64,000 nt of DNA from Bacteroidota bacterium. Its GTDB lineage: Bacteria; Bacteroidota; Ignavibacteria; Ignavibacteriales; Ignavibacteriaceae. The stretch covers positions 1-64,000 of the forward strand of contig JAKAGV010000021.1 in the NCBI GenBank assembly GCA_021815405.1. Reading direction: 5' to 3'. Below are positions 51,158-61,800 of the stretch, in pieces (within the stretch, counting starts at the first letter, position 1; every line of letters begins with the position of its first letter). The notes beneath the pieces were generated by a model. The model made no database searches. It worked only from the letters and a program-made list of their open reading frames with translations, and had not been told where the DNA came from. Both the position numbers and the translations under genes were made by a program.

Positions 51158-52387
51158 ATGATTACTTTAAGACAATTTTTTTTATTGGCTGCCATCGCAT
51201 CGACAATTTTATATTCATCAATTTATCCTCAGCAAAATGAATTCGTTTCTACAAAAGGCAAAATGATAATTGGACCTGAGGGGAATGAACTAAAGCTTAA
51301 AGGAATAAATCTCGGCAACTGGCTTGAGCCTGAAGGCTATATGTTCAAATTCAAAAAAGCAGACTCACCGAGAAAAATATACGAGGTCTTCAATGAATTA
51401 ATCGGACCAGATGCAGCTAATGAATTCTGGGATAAATTTCGCAATGATTTTATAACCGAAGCAGATATAAAATTCATTAAAGAGTGTGGATTTAATTCAG
51501 TAAGAGTACCTTTTAATTACAAGCTTTTTGTCAATGAAGATTTTTCTTCAGGATGCAATAAACCAGGATTCAAATTACTCGATAATGTTATTGATTGGTG
51601 CAGTAAATACGGTATTTATGTAATACTTGATATGCACTGTGCCCCCGGAGGTCAAACTGGAGCTAATATCGACGACAGTTGGGGCTATCCTTTTTTATTT
51701 GAGAGCAAACAAAGTCAGGAGCTTATAATTAAAATCTGGAAAGAGATTGCAGAAAGATATAAAGATAAAAAGTATATATTAGGTTATGATCTATTAAACG
51801 AGCCTATTGCCCCATATTTTGACATCGAGAGATTGAACCCTCTTCTTGAGCCGCTTTATAAAAAAATTACTGAGGCTATTAGGGAAGTAGACAAAAATCA
51901 TTTGATAATCCTCGGCGGCGCACAATGGGATTCAAATTTTAAAATCTTTGGAAAACCGTTCGATCCTAAGCTTGTATATACTTTCCATATTTATTGGAGC
52001 GATACAACTCAATCTGTAATTCAAAAATATATTGACTTTAGAGACAGCAATAACGTTCCTGTTTGGCTGGGAGAATCAGGAGAAAATACTATGATATGGA
52101 TTTCTTCTTTCAGAAAGCTTTTAGAAAGAAATGATATCGGATGGTGCTTCTGGACTTTCAAACGTCTGGATACAGATAGAAGCATAGTTTCAATTAACCA
52201 GCCTGATAATTATGATAAGATTATTAAATATGCAGATAGTAATCGTCAGACTTTTGAAGAAATTAGAAAATCAATGCCTGATAGGAGTGTGGTAAAAGAG
52301 GTTTTATTTCAATATCTGAATAATATAAAATTTGATAACTGCAAAATAAACGTCGGATATTTGCAGGCACTTGGATTAAAAAATTAA
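51158..52387 (+). CDS. GH5 glucanase, exported
   Basis: 409 aa, signal peptide ending about IYPQQ. Single GH5 barrel at about 30-375 with acid/base E215 (DLLNEPIAPY) and nucleophile E306 (VWLGESGEN). It is clearly homologous to the catalytic part of the GH5-CBM6 protein at 41721-43721 (shared NWLEPEGYMF and ILDMHCAPGG) but lacks CBM and T9SS domains, so it is likely periplasmic. The exo-beta-1,3-glucanase-like subgroup is possible. The ribosome site GGAAAG precedes the ATG. Probably part of the same transcript despite the 139-bp gap. Confidence 0.92.
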   Translation: MITLRQFFLLAAIASTILYSSIYPQQNEFVSTKGKMIIGPEGNELKLKGINLGNWLEPEGYMFKFKKADSPRKIYEVFNELIGPDAANEFWDKFRNDFITEADIKFIKECGFNSVRVPFNYKLFVNEDFSSGCNKPGFKLLDNVIDWCSKYGIYVILDMHCAPGGQTGANIDDSWGYPFLFESKQSQELIIKIWKEIAERYKDKKYILGYDLLNEPIAPYFDIERLNPLLEPLYKKITEAIREVDKNHLIILGGAQWDSNFKIFGKPFDPKLVYTFHIYWSDTTQSVIQKYIDFRDSNNVPVWLGESGENTMIWISSFRKLLERNDIGWCFWTFKRLDTDRSIVSINQPDNYDKIIKYADSNRQTFEEIRKSMPDRSVVKEVLFQYLNNIKFDNCKINVGYLQALGLKN

Positions 52388-52474
52388 AGCTTTATTCAAG
52401 TATTTTAATATAAAGAGTTAAAGTAAATTTGTTTACTAAAAAAATAAGTTCGTGGGACAAAACAGGATTCTATA

Positions 52475-54307
52475 ATGGTAAGATTTATAACCGGATTATT
52501 CGTAATCATTTTTATTTTGAATATAAAGGTTTTTTCACAAAACGTAAATAATATTGTAGCAAAAGTCGGAAACGAAAATATCAGCGATAGAGAGTTTAGA
52601 ATGAGATATGAACTTGTACCTCATTTCTCTCGTGATCAGTTTAATGAGGATTCATCTAAGCAGGATTTGCTTTATTCAATAATTGCTGAGAAGCTTCTTG
52701 CTATCGAGGCAAACCAACTTGGTTATGATACTACCGATTATTTCAAATATTCTCTTCTGCAGATTGAAAACCTCTATGTTAGAGATGCTCTGTTTAAAAA
52801 ATATATTGCTAGCAAAGTAAAGATCAGTCAGGCTGAAATACAAAAAGCTTTGGATAGGAGTGCATTAACATTAGAAGTTAAAATAATTTCCAGCGGAGAT
52901 TCTTCAACAATATTTGATTATTATAATAATCTGAAATCCGGGGCTTCTTTCGATTCACTCGAAAAGATTTCTGATCCGGTGGAGTATAACTCAAACAAAT
53001 CAGCGCTTAAAATAACATACGGACAAATGAGTGATGACTATGTTGAAGACACCTTATATAATCTAAGTATCGGAAGTTTCTCCTCTCCAGTTAAGACTGA
53101 AGGCGGCTGGTTTATTTTTAAGCTTGTGGGTAAAAAGACTGTCGTTCCTTCCAACGGTAATGATCCTAACTTCGATAAAAAAGTTCTGGATGTTTTACGG
53201 TTAAGGAAGTCCAGAGTAATAGGACTAAAATACCTGGAGAGCTTTTATAAAAATAAAAAAGCCGAAATTGACAGTACGGAATTTTTAAGCCTGGTAGAAA
53301 AAATCTCAGAAGCATTAACCGATAAGAAAGAGAAACTGGGATTAAACCCAGATGGTTTGCTTTTCCTGGATGAAGGCAGTATAATGAATATTCTGAGAGA
53401 GTTCGGGAATGAAAGCAATTCCATTCTAGTTCAAATTAAAAATAATCCAATTTCTATAAAGGAATATTTATTTAGCTTATTAGTTTATCCGATGTATATT
53501 AAAGATCCAGCATTCAATTCAACGGCACGTAATTTAATGTTTAATCTGAACAAATATATCCAATATAAATTCTTATCTGCTGAAGGTTACCATGAAGGAC
53601 TTCAAAATATTCCAGACGTCAAAGAAGATATTAACATTTGGAAAGATGACTATCTTGCTAAGATGCTTAAAAATACCTTCAGAGATTCAATACATGTTAC
53701 CGATGAGGAGGTTAAAAATTATTATAATACAAGCAAGGGAATTGAGCTTATAAACATTGATGGAATAATAAATGACAACCTTGATATAATAGAAAAGGTT
53801 TTCAATGAGCTTCGCGCAAAAAAAGATTTTCATAAGCTTGCTGAAAAATATTCTCAGAGATACTTTTCTGCCGGTGAGAAAAGTGAATCCGGCTACTTTC
53901 CTCTTTCACATTTTGGCGAGATTGGTTTATATGCTTCAAAGATGAAATTAAATCAAATATATGGACCAATAAAAACCGATAGTGGTTATACCATAATTAA
54001 ACTGATCGGCAGAAGATACGACTCAACAAAAACAGCAGCGAATTTTGATTCTATAAAAACTCAATTAAAAGATGATCTTCTTGAAAAACGATACAATCAG
54101 AAATTCTTTAAGTATATAGCAAGCCTTGCCGATAAATACAAAGTATCTATTATTGAAAATAATTTGAAGAGCATAAAGGTACTCGACATACCTATGTTCA
54201 CTTATAAATTTATCGGATTCGGCGGAAGGATTGCAGCAATGCCCTTCCTTGGTGCATGGTATGATTGGGTAAAATATCTTCCTAATAAATCTGTTTTGGC
54301 GCCCTGA
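52475..54307 (+). CDS. Periplasmic parvulin-type peptidyl-prolyl isomerase
   Basis: 610 aa, signal peptide ending VFSQN. SurA/PrsA-like layout: an N-terminal chaperone-like helical part (NNIVAKVGNENISDREFRMR), then two PpiC/parvulin-like rotamase domains, at about 120-215 (KTEGGWFIFKLVG) and about 410-520 (FHKLAEKYSQRYF then SGYFPLSHFGEIG). It assists folding of exported proteins. The position in the middle of a glycoside hydrolase run, 87 bp after GH5 and 34 bp before GH16, suggests dedicated folding help for this set of enzymes. No C-terminal sorting tail. Confidence 0.88.
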   Translation: MVRFITGLFVIIFILNIKVFSQNVNNIVAKVGNENISDREFRMRYELVPHFSRDQFNEDSSKQDLLYSIIAEKLLAIEANQLGYDTTDYFKYSLLQIENLYVRDALFKKYIASKVKISQAEIQKALDRSALTLEVKIISSGDSSTIFDYYNNLKSGASFDSLEKISDPVEYNSNKSALKITYGQMSDDYVEDTLYNLSIGSFSSPVKTEGGWFIFKLVGKKTVVPSNGNDPNFDKKVLDVLRLRKSRVIGLKYLESFYKNKKAEIDSTEFLSLVEKISEALTDKKEKLGLNPDGLLFLDEGSIMNILREFGNESNSILVQIKNNPISIKEYLFSLLVYPMYIKDPAFNSTARNLMFNLNKYIQYKFLSAEGYHEGLQNIPDVKEDINIWKDDYLAKMLKNTFRDSIHVTDEEVKNYYNTSKGIELINIDGIINDNLDIIEKVFNELRAKKDFHKLAEKYSQRYFSAGEKSESGYFPLSHFGEIGLYASKMKLNQIYGPIKTDSGYTIIKLIGRRYDSTKTAANFDSIKTQLKDDLLEKRYNQKFFKYIASLADKYKVSIIENNLKSIKVLDIPMFTYKFIGFGGRIAAMPFLGAWYDWVKYLPNKSVLAP

Positions 54308-54341
54308 AAAAATTTAATATACAGTTAATCGGAGATCTCAA

Positions 54342-55451
54342 ATGAAATTTATTAATAAAGCTTTTTTACTTTCGATAATTTTTCTTGCTCAGGCATTCCC
54401 ACAAAACTATAAACTTGTCTGGTCCGATGAATTTAATGATACTACATTGGATCTATCAAAATGGAGCTATGAAATTGGCAATAACAATGGCTGGGGTAAC
54501 AGTGAATCGGAATACTATACTAATAGACCGCAGAATTGTTTCATACAGAACGGCATTTTAAACATAGTTGCAAATAAGGAGAACTATAACGGATATAATT
54601 ATACTTCTGCAAGAATAAAAACACAGGGAAATTTCTCATTCGCTTATGGCAAGATTGAAGCAAGAATAAAGCTTCCCTACGGTAATGGAATTTGGCCTGC
54701 TTTCTGGCTGCTCGGCGATAATATTACTTCCGTCGGATGGCCAGCCTGCGGCGAAAGCGATATTATGGAAATGATCGGTGGCAGTGGTACAGGTAATACT
54801 GGATCTAATCTTAGCGATTCAAAAGTATATGGAACTTTGCATTGGAAAAACTCTAACGGTACACATGCCTCTTATGGTACAAGCTACGTTTTAAACAGTG
54901 GAAAGTTTGCAGATAATTTCCATAATTTCGGAATGATTTGGACGCCGCAGAAAATTCAGATCTATGTTGATGGGACTATTTATTACTCAATTGATATTAC
55001 TCCTTCAGGATTGAGTGCGTTTCAAAAGAAATTTTTTATTATTCTGAATCTGGCTGTGGGAGGTAACTGGCCAGGTTATCCTAACAGCAGCACAGTTTTT
55101 CCGCAAACTATGCAAGTTGATTATGTCAGAGTATATCAAGATACAACCGGGACAACAAATACTGAAGATGGAGACCGCAATGCACCTCAGGGTTTTCTAC
55201 TTCAGCAGAACTATCCGAATCCTTTTAATCCTAGTACGACGATAAATTATTCATTACCTAAAAAAAGCCTCGTCTCAATAAATGTATTTGATGTTCTTGG
55301 AAACAAAATAAAAACTTTGATACATAGTGAAAAACCGGCGGGTAAATACAGTGTTTCGTTTAATGCCGATAATATTCCAAGCGGGATTTATTTTTATTCA
55401 TTCCATGCAGGAGATTTCGAGCAGATCAGAAAAATGGTGCTGTTAAGATAG
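54342..55451 (+). CDS. GH16 endo-beta-glucanase with T9SS domain
   Basis: 369 aa, signal peptide ending AFPQN. GH16 domain at about 22-265 with catalytic E138-x-D140-x-x-E143 (GESDIMEMIGG) and the closing VDYVRVYQD. A type A T9SS sorting domain follows at about 285-369 (NYPNPFNPSTTINY, SGIYFYSF, RKMVLLR). It is the secreted partner of the lipoprotein GH16 at 50197 and would attack polymeric beta-glucan outside the cell. A GGAG ribosome site precedes the ATG. Adjacent to the GH3 T9SS gene (46-bp gap). Confidence 0.94.
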   Translation: MKFINKAFLLSIIFLAQAFPQNYKLVWSDEFNDTTLDLSKWSYEIGNNNGWGNSESEYYTNRPQNCFIQNGILNIVANKENYNGYNYTSARIKTQGNFSFAYGKIEARIKLPYGNGIWPAFWLLGDNITSVGWPACGESDIMEMIGGSGTGNTGSNLSDSKVYGTLHWKNSNGTHASYGTSYVLNSGKFADNFHNFGMIWTPQKIQIYVDGTIYYSIDITPSGLSAFQKKFFIILNLAVGGNWPGYPNSSTVFPQTMQVDYVRVYQDTTGTTNTEDGDRNAPQGFLLQQNYPNPFNPSTTINYSLPKKSLVSINVFDVLGNKIKTLIHSEKPAGKYSVSFNADNIPSGIYFYSFHAGDFEQIRKMVLLR

Positions 55452-55497
55452 CGATCAAAACTAAATTTTTATTTAAGATATTAACAGGGACAACTCC

Positions 55498-58400
55498 ATG
55501 CAGACAACCATAAATCATAAAATAAGAAAATATTTAATTTCTATTTTTTCATTTTATATCATTTCTTTAAGTATTACTAATGCACAAACTGTAGAAGATA
55601 GAATTACAAAAATTATGTCTCAAATGTCTCTGCAGGAGAAAGTAGATCAATTGCATAGAAATGGTGATTTCACCACTCCTATAAATACAAGGCTTAATAT
55701 ACCCGGATTTATTATGTCCGATGGACCTCATGGAGTAAGAGATGGAATGGCTACATCGTTTCCTGTTGGAATAGCAATGGCTGCTACATGGGATCCCGAT
55801 CTGACAAAATTAATCGGTAAGGCAATGGGAGAAGAATTCTGGGCTAAAGGTAAAAATCAGGCACTTGGACCTTGCATGGATATTAATCGCGATCCGAGGA
55901 ACGGCAGAAGCCCTGAAAGCGGCGGTGAGGATCCTTATCTAGATGCGCAAATAACTACTGCTGTTGTTGAAGGCATTCAGATGAATCCTGTTATCGCAAC
56001 TGTTAAACATTTCAACTGCGTGAACAGGCAGACGAACAGAACGAGTAATAATGTTACCATATCGCAGGAATTACTTATGGATGAATATGGTTTGAATTTT
56101 AGAAATGCAGTTCAGATCGGCGGTGCAATGAGTGTAATGAACGCATATAATTTGATAAATGGAGAGAAGTGTGCAGAAAATTATAATCTTCTTACAACGA
56201 CTTTAAGAAATCATTATGGCTTCCCCTATTATGTCGTATCAGACTGGGGTTCAATCTGGGATGCAGGCAGAGCTATTAATGCGGGTTGTAATCTTGAAAT
56301 GGGCTCTGATCTTTATCAGAATAATTTACTGAACCTTGTAAACAACGGTACCGTTTCTCAGGCTGTAATTGATGACGCAGCTAGAAAAGTACTGCGCACA
56401 AAAATAATTGCCGGTATGCTTGATAATTTTCCGCAAGGCGACCCATCCCTCGTTAATGATGAAGATCATCAAAGGCTTTGCCTGCAGGCGGGAAAAGAAT
56501 GCTTGGTATTATTAAAAAATCAGGATAACATACTTCCGTTAAATGAAGATTCAGTCAGAACAGTTGCGTTAATAGGACCAAGCGCCGCCGTTGCACAGAT
56601 TGACGGGACAGGCAGTAGTTATGTAACACCATTTTATTCAGTAAGCCCAAAAGAAGGAATAGAAAATCTTATCGGTACTAATAAAGTTTTATATGAAAAA
56701 GGCTGCGATATAAATAGTGCCGATACATCAGGATTTGCTTCAGCATTGGATGCAGCTAAAAATTCAGATGTAGTTATATTTTTTGGTGGATTGGATCCCT
56801 CTCAGGAAGGAGAAGGTCTTGATAGAGTTGGTAATTCAATTGAGCTCCCCGGTAGACAAAAATTATTAATAAATGAATTAGCTGCCGTTAATAAAAATAT
56901 AGTCGTAGTTTTATACAGTGGAGGTATCTGCGGTGTTCACGATTTCCTTGATAAAATAAAAGGATTAATTTATGGATTCTACCCTGGACAGGAAGGCGGA
57001 AATGCAATTGCACAGGTTCTTTTCGGATTATATAATCCCGGTGGCAAATTACCGGTAACAATGCCACAATCAACATCACAGCTTCCTGCGAGAGATGATG
57101 ATTTTACTAACGACTATGGATGCGGTTATAGGTGGTTCGATAGGATGAATCTTAAGCCTGAATTTGCATTCGGTTTCGGTTTGAGTTATACAAATTTTTC
57201 TTACAGTAATTTACAGATTACACCTTCTTCATTGCCTGCAGGACAGATCGTCAAAGTAAGCTTTGATATTACAAATACAGGTACAAGAGTCGGCGATGAA
57301 GTTACTCAACTTTACTTAAGTTTTACCGTTCAGGGCGTCGAGATACCGAAGAAACAGCTAAAAGGTTTTAAAAGGATTACTCTTAATCCGGGAGAGACGA
57401 AAACAGTTAGCTTTCAATTAAGCCCGGATGAATTATATTATTTTAAAGAATCTACTGACTCATACTCTGTTGCTTCAGGCACATATACAGTAAGAGTTGG
57501 CGGGTCTTCTGATAACCTTCCGTTAACAGGAACATTTCAAATAAATCCTGCTGATCCAAAACCTGATTTAAAAATTGCTAACATTTTAACTGTTCCAAGA
57601 TATCCTCTTGAAGGTGATTCGGTAATATTTTTAGCTGCGATTATTAATAGAGGAACTGGCGCAAGTCCTGAAGGCATTGTTCATAATGTAACCTTTCGCG
57701 TAAATGGAACTGAGATTAGTAAGTCAGTTGAACTTACTCATTCAATTCCGGTAGGTGGTATGGCGCTCGTTTGCGGCAATCTTGGAATAAGCAATACGAA
57801 TGCTTGGGTTGCAGGCAAGCCGGGAAGTTATTCTATTACAGCTTCCGTTAATGAAGATAAATCCATATCCGAAACAATAGATACAAACAATACTGCCTCG
57901 GCAACATTAAAAGTTTATTCCGTTCCGCCTAAAAATTTAGCACTTAATAAACCGGTGATTGTCTCATCAGTTGAGAATTCCGGGCTTGGCGGACAGAATG
58001 CCGTAGACGGCAATTTATCTACACGATGGTCATCTCAGTTTAGCGATCCGCAATATATTGCAATAGATTTGCAGTCAGTACAGACATTTAATGAAATAAT
58101 CTTAACCTGGGAATCTGCCTATGCAAAAGAATATGAAGTGCAGATTTCAAATGATAATAATAATTGGAATACATTGGCTCATATAACTAACGGTATGGGC
58201 GGAACTGAAAAAGTATCAGTTCAAGCATCGGCTAGATACGTGCGTATTTACGGAATTCAACGTGCTACTCAGTGGGGTTATTCTTTATATGAAATTGGAA
58301 TTTATAATACGGAAGATAGTTCATCAGATGCTTCGCAAAATATAAATAAAACGCCTTCAGGTTTTTCATTAAGCAATAATTTTCCAAATCCATTTAATCC

Positions 58401-58635
58401 TTCGACGACAATTGGATACGATATTCCAAAAGCCGGATATGTTAAATTAGAAATTTATAATTCTCTCGGTGAATTAATTAATATATTAATAAATGATTAT
58501 AAAGGCGCAGGTAAGTACACAATCAAATGGAATGGGAAAACCTCAAACAACCTGGATGTCCCCAGTGGAGTTTATTTTTACAGGATGAGTTCCAACGGAT
58601 TAACCATAGTAAAAAAGATGATGCTGTTAAGATAA
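55498..58635 (+). CDS. Multi-domain GH3 with CARDB, F5/8C and T9SS domains
   Basis: 1045 aa. Signal peptide ends about TNAQ. GH3 barrel 32-315 with nucleophile D249 (YYVVSDWGSIW). GH3 C-terminal domain about 335-560. FnIII-like about 600-675. CARDB-like about 690-800 (PDLKIANILTVPRYPLEGDS). F5/8 type C (CBM32-like) about 815-935 (LNKPVIVSSVENSG, AVDGNLSTRWSS). T9SS tail about 960-1045. It is therefore a cell-surface or secreted beta-glucosidase able to bind its substrate. It is the last gene of the plus-strand run; palindromes follow it. The combination of a GH3 with CARDB and F5/8C is uncommon compared with the two simpler GH3s in this locus. Confidence 0.92.
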   Translation: MQTTINHKIRKYLISIFSFYIISLSITNAQTVEDRITKIMSQMSLQEKVDQLHRNGDFTTPINTRLNIPGFIMSDGPHGVRDGMATSFPVGIAMAATWDPDLTKLIGKAMGEEFWAKGKNQALGPCMDINRDPRNGRSPESGGEDPYLDAQITTAVVEGIQMNPVIATVKHFNCVNRQTNRTSNNVTISQELLMDEYGLNFRNAVQIGGAMSVMNAYNLINGEKCAENYNLLTTTLRNHYGFPYYVVSDWGSIWDAGRAINAGCNLEMGSDLYQNNLLNLVNNGTVSQAVIDDAARKVLRTKIIAGMLDNFPQGDPSLVNDEDHQRLCLQAGKECLVLLKNQDNILPLNEDSVRTVALIGPSAAVAQIDGTGSSYVTPFYSVSPKEGIENLIGTNKVLYEKGCDINSADTSGFASALDAAKNSDVVIFFGGLDPSQEGEGLDRVGNSIELPGRQKLLINELAAVNKNIVVVLYSGGICGVHDFLDKIKGLIYGFYPGQEGGNAIAQVLFGLYNPGGKLPVTMPQSTSQLPARDDDFTNDYGCGYRWFDRMNLKPEFAFGFGLSYTNFSYSNLQITPSSLPAGQIVKVSFDITNTGTRVGDEVTQLYLSFTVQGVEIPKKQLKGFKRITLNPGETKTVSFQLSPDELYYFKESTDSYSVASGTYTVRVGGSSDNLPLTGTFQINPADPKPDLKIANILTVPRYPLEGDSVIFLAAIINRGTGASPEGIVHNVTFRVNGTEISKSVELTHSIPVGGMALVCGNLGISNTNAWVAGKPGSYSITASVNEDKSISETIDTNNTASATLKVYSVPPKNLALNKPVIVSSVENSGLGGQNAVDGNLSTRWSSQFSDPQYIAIDLQSVQTFNEIILTWESAYAKEYEVQISNDNNNWNTLAHITNGMGGTEKVSVQASARYVRIYGIQRATQWGYSLYEIGIYNTEDSSSDASQNINKTPSGFSLSNNFPNPFNPSTTIGYDIPKAGYVKLEIYNSLGELINILINDYKGAGKYTIKWNGKTSNNLDVPSGVYFYRMSSNGLTIVKKMMLLR

Positions 58636-58689
58636 TTCTTTTGGATTGATATCTTGAACTTGGATGTCATAACTTGTCTAGACATTATC

Positions 58690-58775
58690 GAATAATTATT
58701 TCATAAAAAAATTTTACTAGAGATTAAATCTCTGCTTATCGACTTCTAAAAATGATAAGTACTTAATTCTTGAAG
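58690..58775. terminator. Palindromes between converging genes
   Basis: The convergent gap after the GH3 gene and before the giant aminotransferase-like gene contains AGAGATTAAATCTCT (about 58721-58735) and CTTATC...GATAAG (about 58736-58761). They are suitable for terminating or stabilising transcripts from both sides. T-runs are weak, so this is tentative. Confidence 0.4.
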
Positions 58776-58825
58776 AGTCCTATTAGGATTGCAAGCACAA
58801 CAGCAAATATCAGCAGTGGACTCAT
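58763..58825 (-). CDS. Possible 20-aa hydrophobic membrane peptide
   Basis: ATG-initiated frame reading MSPLLIFAVVLAILIGLFKN then TAA, a short helix with a single basic end. It lies 62 bp after the stop of the giant gene on the same strand, with GGAAA 7 nt before the ATG. It resembles small membrane subunits such as KdpF or CydX in size only. No family is recognised. Confidence 0.3.
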   Translation of the reverse strand: MSPLLIFAVVLAILIGLFKN

Positions 58826-58887
58826 TTATGTTTCCGAAATATTAAATTCGAGTCTTTAGGATTTAAAACGAAATATATGAAATAATC

Positions 58888-61800
58888 CTACCCGTTATCT
58901 CCTACATAACGCGCAATTTGAAATAGATAGAAGTTGAGAAGTTCCTGCTTGTTTTTACTGAGTGCCTGTTCTTCAATTTGCAAAATTCGTTCAACATCTT
59001 TTAGTGCACGAACTATGTCTACCGGAACTTCAACTTGCTCGGCAGGAAGATGCGTTAAATATTGTACCGCCGCAGAAAGGAATTGACGCATCGTATCATC
59101 TACATGCCCTCTTAATAAATCTGCCAGCGATGTTTCATATTTATATTTGTTTAATGCAGGCTTCGCCATCGATAAATCTTTAATATCGATATCACGAGAC
59201 AGTCTGTTCAAAGCTACAGCTAATTCCACAAAAGATTTTACCTGGTTCCTTACCGGCTCATCTAATAGCTGCCAAATTTTTTCCCGCCAGAAATGAATCC
59301 TGTCCGGCATTCTTAAAAGCTGCGAAAAATCATGGAGCCATTTTTTATCTATCTCGTGTTTGATTTCTTTAACTACTTTTTCCGCATCAGTATTGAATAA
59401 ATCCGGCTGAAGAAGTACGGCAAGATCAGGACGCAGAGTTGGAAGCAGTTCATAAATAAACAAGCCGTTCTTAAAAAATTCGGAAACATCTATGCCGTGC
59501 CTGCGCAGCAGTTCCTTTTGAAGCATCGGAATAAAAATATCAAGAGAATCCATATCTTCACGCAGTAAAGTAAACGCGGTAATACCCGGAGGAAATGTAT
59601 CGGAAAACTTCTGAATAATTTTTAACCGCCTGTCCTGAAAAATTCTTACAGTATGAAGTATTTCATAAACCGGCAAACGCGGCAATATCCTGTCGTTCAA
59701 AAACAGGTAACCGTTTCCGCCGACAAAATCCTGCTGCGAAAATTGATTAAGCGCCCTAAACAATCCTGTAGTCAATTGGTTAACTCCAAGCATAAATGTC
59801 TGCGCTTTATTATGACTAATAGCCCGCAGCAAGCTTCCGTGTTTTGAAAGAGGAATTGTAGATGCAATCCTTTCAAGAATCTTTTGCCCTTTATCTTCTC
59901 CATTCCCGCGAACCGGTCGCTCAACAGGTCTGTCTCTTAGCATCATTGTAGTTCTGGAAAGGAAGTAAGAAATTATATGAATACCGACAACGTCATCGTC
60001 GTTGCCATAAACAATCTGCTGAAAATTATTTTTGGCTAACTCGGCAAATGCATCGAAAATTTCGTCGCTTTTACCGAATGTCAGCCGTTCAAGCTCTTTA
60101 ATACTTTTGGATTCGTAAACTAGCCGCGTGTCTATGAACGGTTCGGAAGCCCTAATTAATTCAGTATGATAAAATCCCTGAGTATTGTTTAAATGATACA
60201 TTAACTGCGCACGGTCGGCAATTTTCAGATGTCTTATTTTCTCGGAAATTGCACTCTGAAGAGTTCTTAAATCGCCGCCGGCAAAAACACCGTGCAGTGG
60301 ACTAACGGCAAACTCTGTTGCTTTAACCGTGGATTCTTCAAGATACTCTCTGAACCGTTTGTTGTTTACTTCATTCATAATGAATGCCGGCTTGCTGGAA
60401 AAATCGGCATAATAACCGCCCTGTCTCTGCATCGGCTCACCGGACCCCAGCTTAATCCTTACGTCTTCTACCAAACCTTTCTTTGCCAGCCATTCAATTG
60501 TTTTATGTTTAGCAAAATTAAACAATACCGTTGATGATGTTTGCCCTACTTGCTGACTTAAATCTGAACCGGCAACAAATACTTCGCATATTATTTCCGC
60601 AAATCTTTCTTTTGGTTCTTGGTCTATACTTCTGCTTTGAACTGCATATTCCCAAACCTTATCAAGATAGCTTTCTATGCCTTCAACCGATGAGAGATCC
60701 TCAAACAAAGGTATCGACCATACTTTTGCTAAATTTTCCTGTTCGGTTGTGTTTAGAACTTTTTCTCTTTCGGAAACGAATTTTTTATCTAAAGAAATTA
60801 ATGCATCCGGAGAAGTTGACATACTGACTTGCAGACCGAGAACCATTCCCGGATTCCCGTATTTACCGGATATTTCATTTATCTCAACAATATTATGGAC
60901 GGTTGTGTTAATTGCAAATTGATCTTTCGCAGTTATCAGTCTTTGATGTATCCTTGGCGTAAGAATGAACCGCTTGAGTATGTCGCGGTAAAGTCCCGCC
61001 TGAAGTATTAACCGATGGTTTGCAGAATGTTTTATTATAACCGGAATCAAATCGTGAAGAGTCTTGCGCAACTCTTTATTTAGTTTGAAGTAATACTCAA
61101 GTTTGTTTTTTCTTTCGAGACGCATCTCAAGCATTTTCTGTTCAAGGCGGTCGTTGTGTTCCCACAGCTTAATAATCGGGTCTTGCGCAATGCGCAACTT
61201 CATACCAATTTTTCTAATGCGGTTGGATTCGATGCTAAAAGGCAGTACGCTGCGGTATCTTTTCTCCAATTGATTTGTTAAAGAAGTAATATTGTTGAGC
61301 AATTCCCAAAAAGTTCTGTTTGTATTTGTAAGCTGATCTATTTCTGCAGTTAAAGCCGGATTGATTTTAACAGTTTTATCGATTGACAAAATTGTTTTTA
61401 TTATTCCGGAAAGCTGGTTAACATTTTCAAGCAGCGCTGCAGCAACAAGGCGGTGCCCCTGTCCGGAAGGTCTATTGCTGCCGTCCCAGTCTCCCCAAAA
61501 TGAAAGAAGCATTTGGTTCGGTTCATCTGAATAGAGAGCTGAAAAATTTTCCGCTGCTATATTCGAACGCAAATCGCAAACAAGCTCTTCGCCTTCCTTA
61601 ACCGAATTGATAGCGACATTCCTGCCCAGATATTCCTCAATTAAATTCCTGCCTATATTTCCGGCTAATACTTTGTCTGGAATTTCACCTCTCAAAATTT
61701 TATCGAATGCTTTATTAAAAAGAATATCGGTGTCGATCGAATAAAGCTGCGTTGGGTGAACAGTGCGGTCGTAGGATCTTTTCTTAAAACGTTCCCGCCT

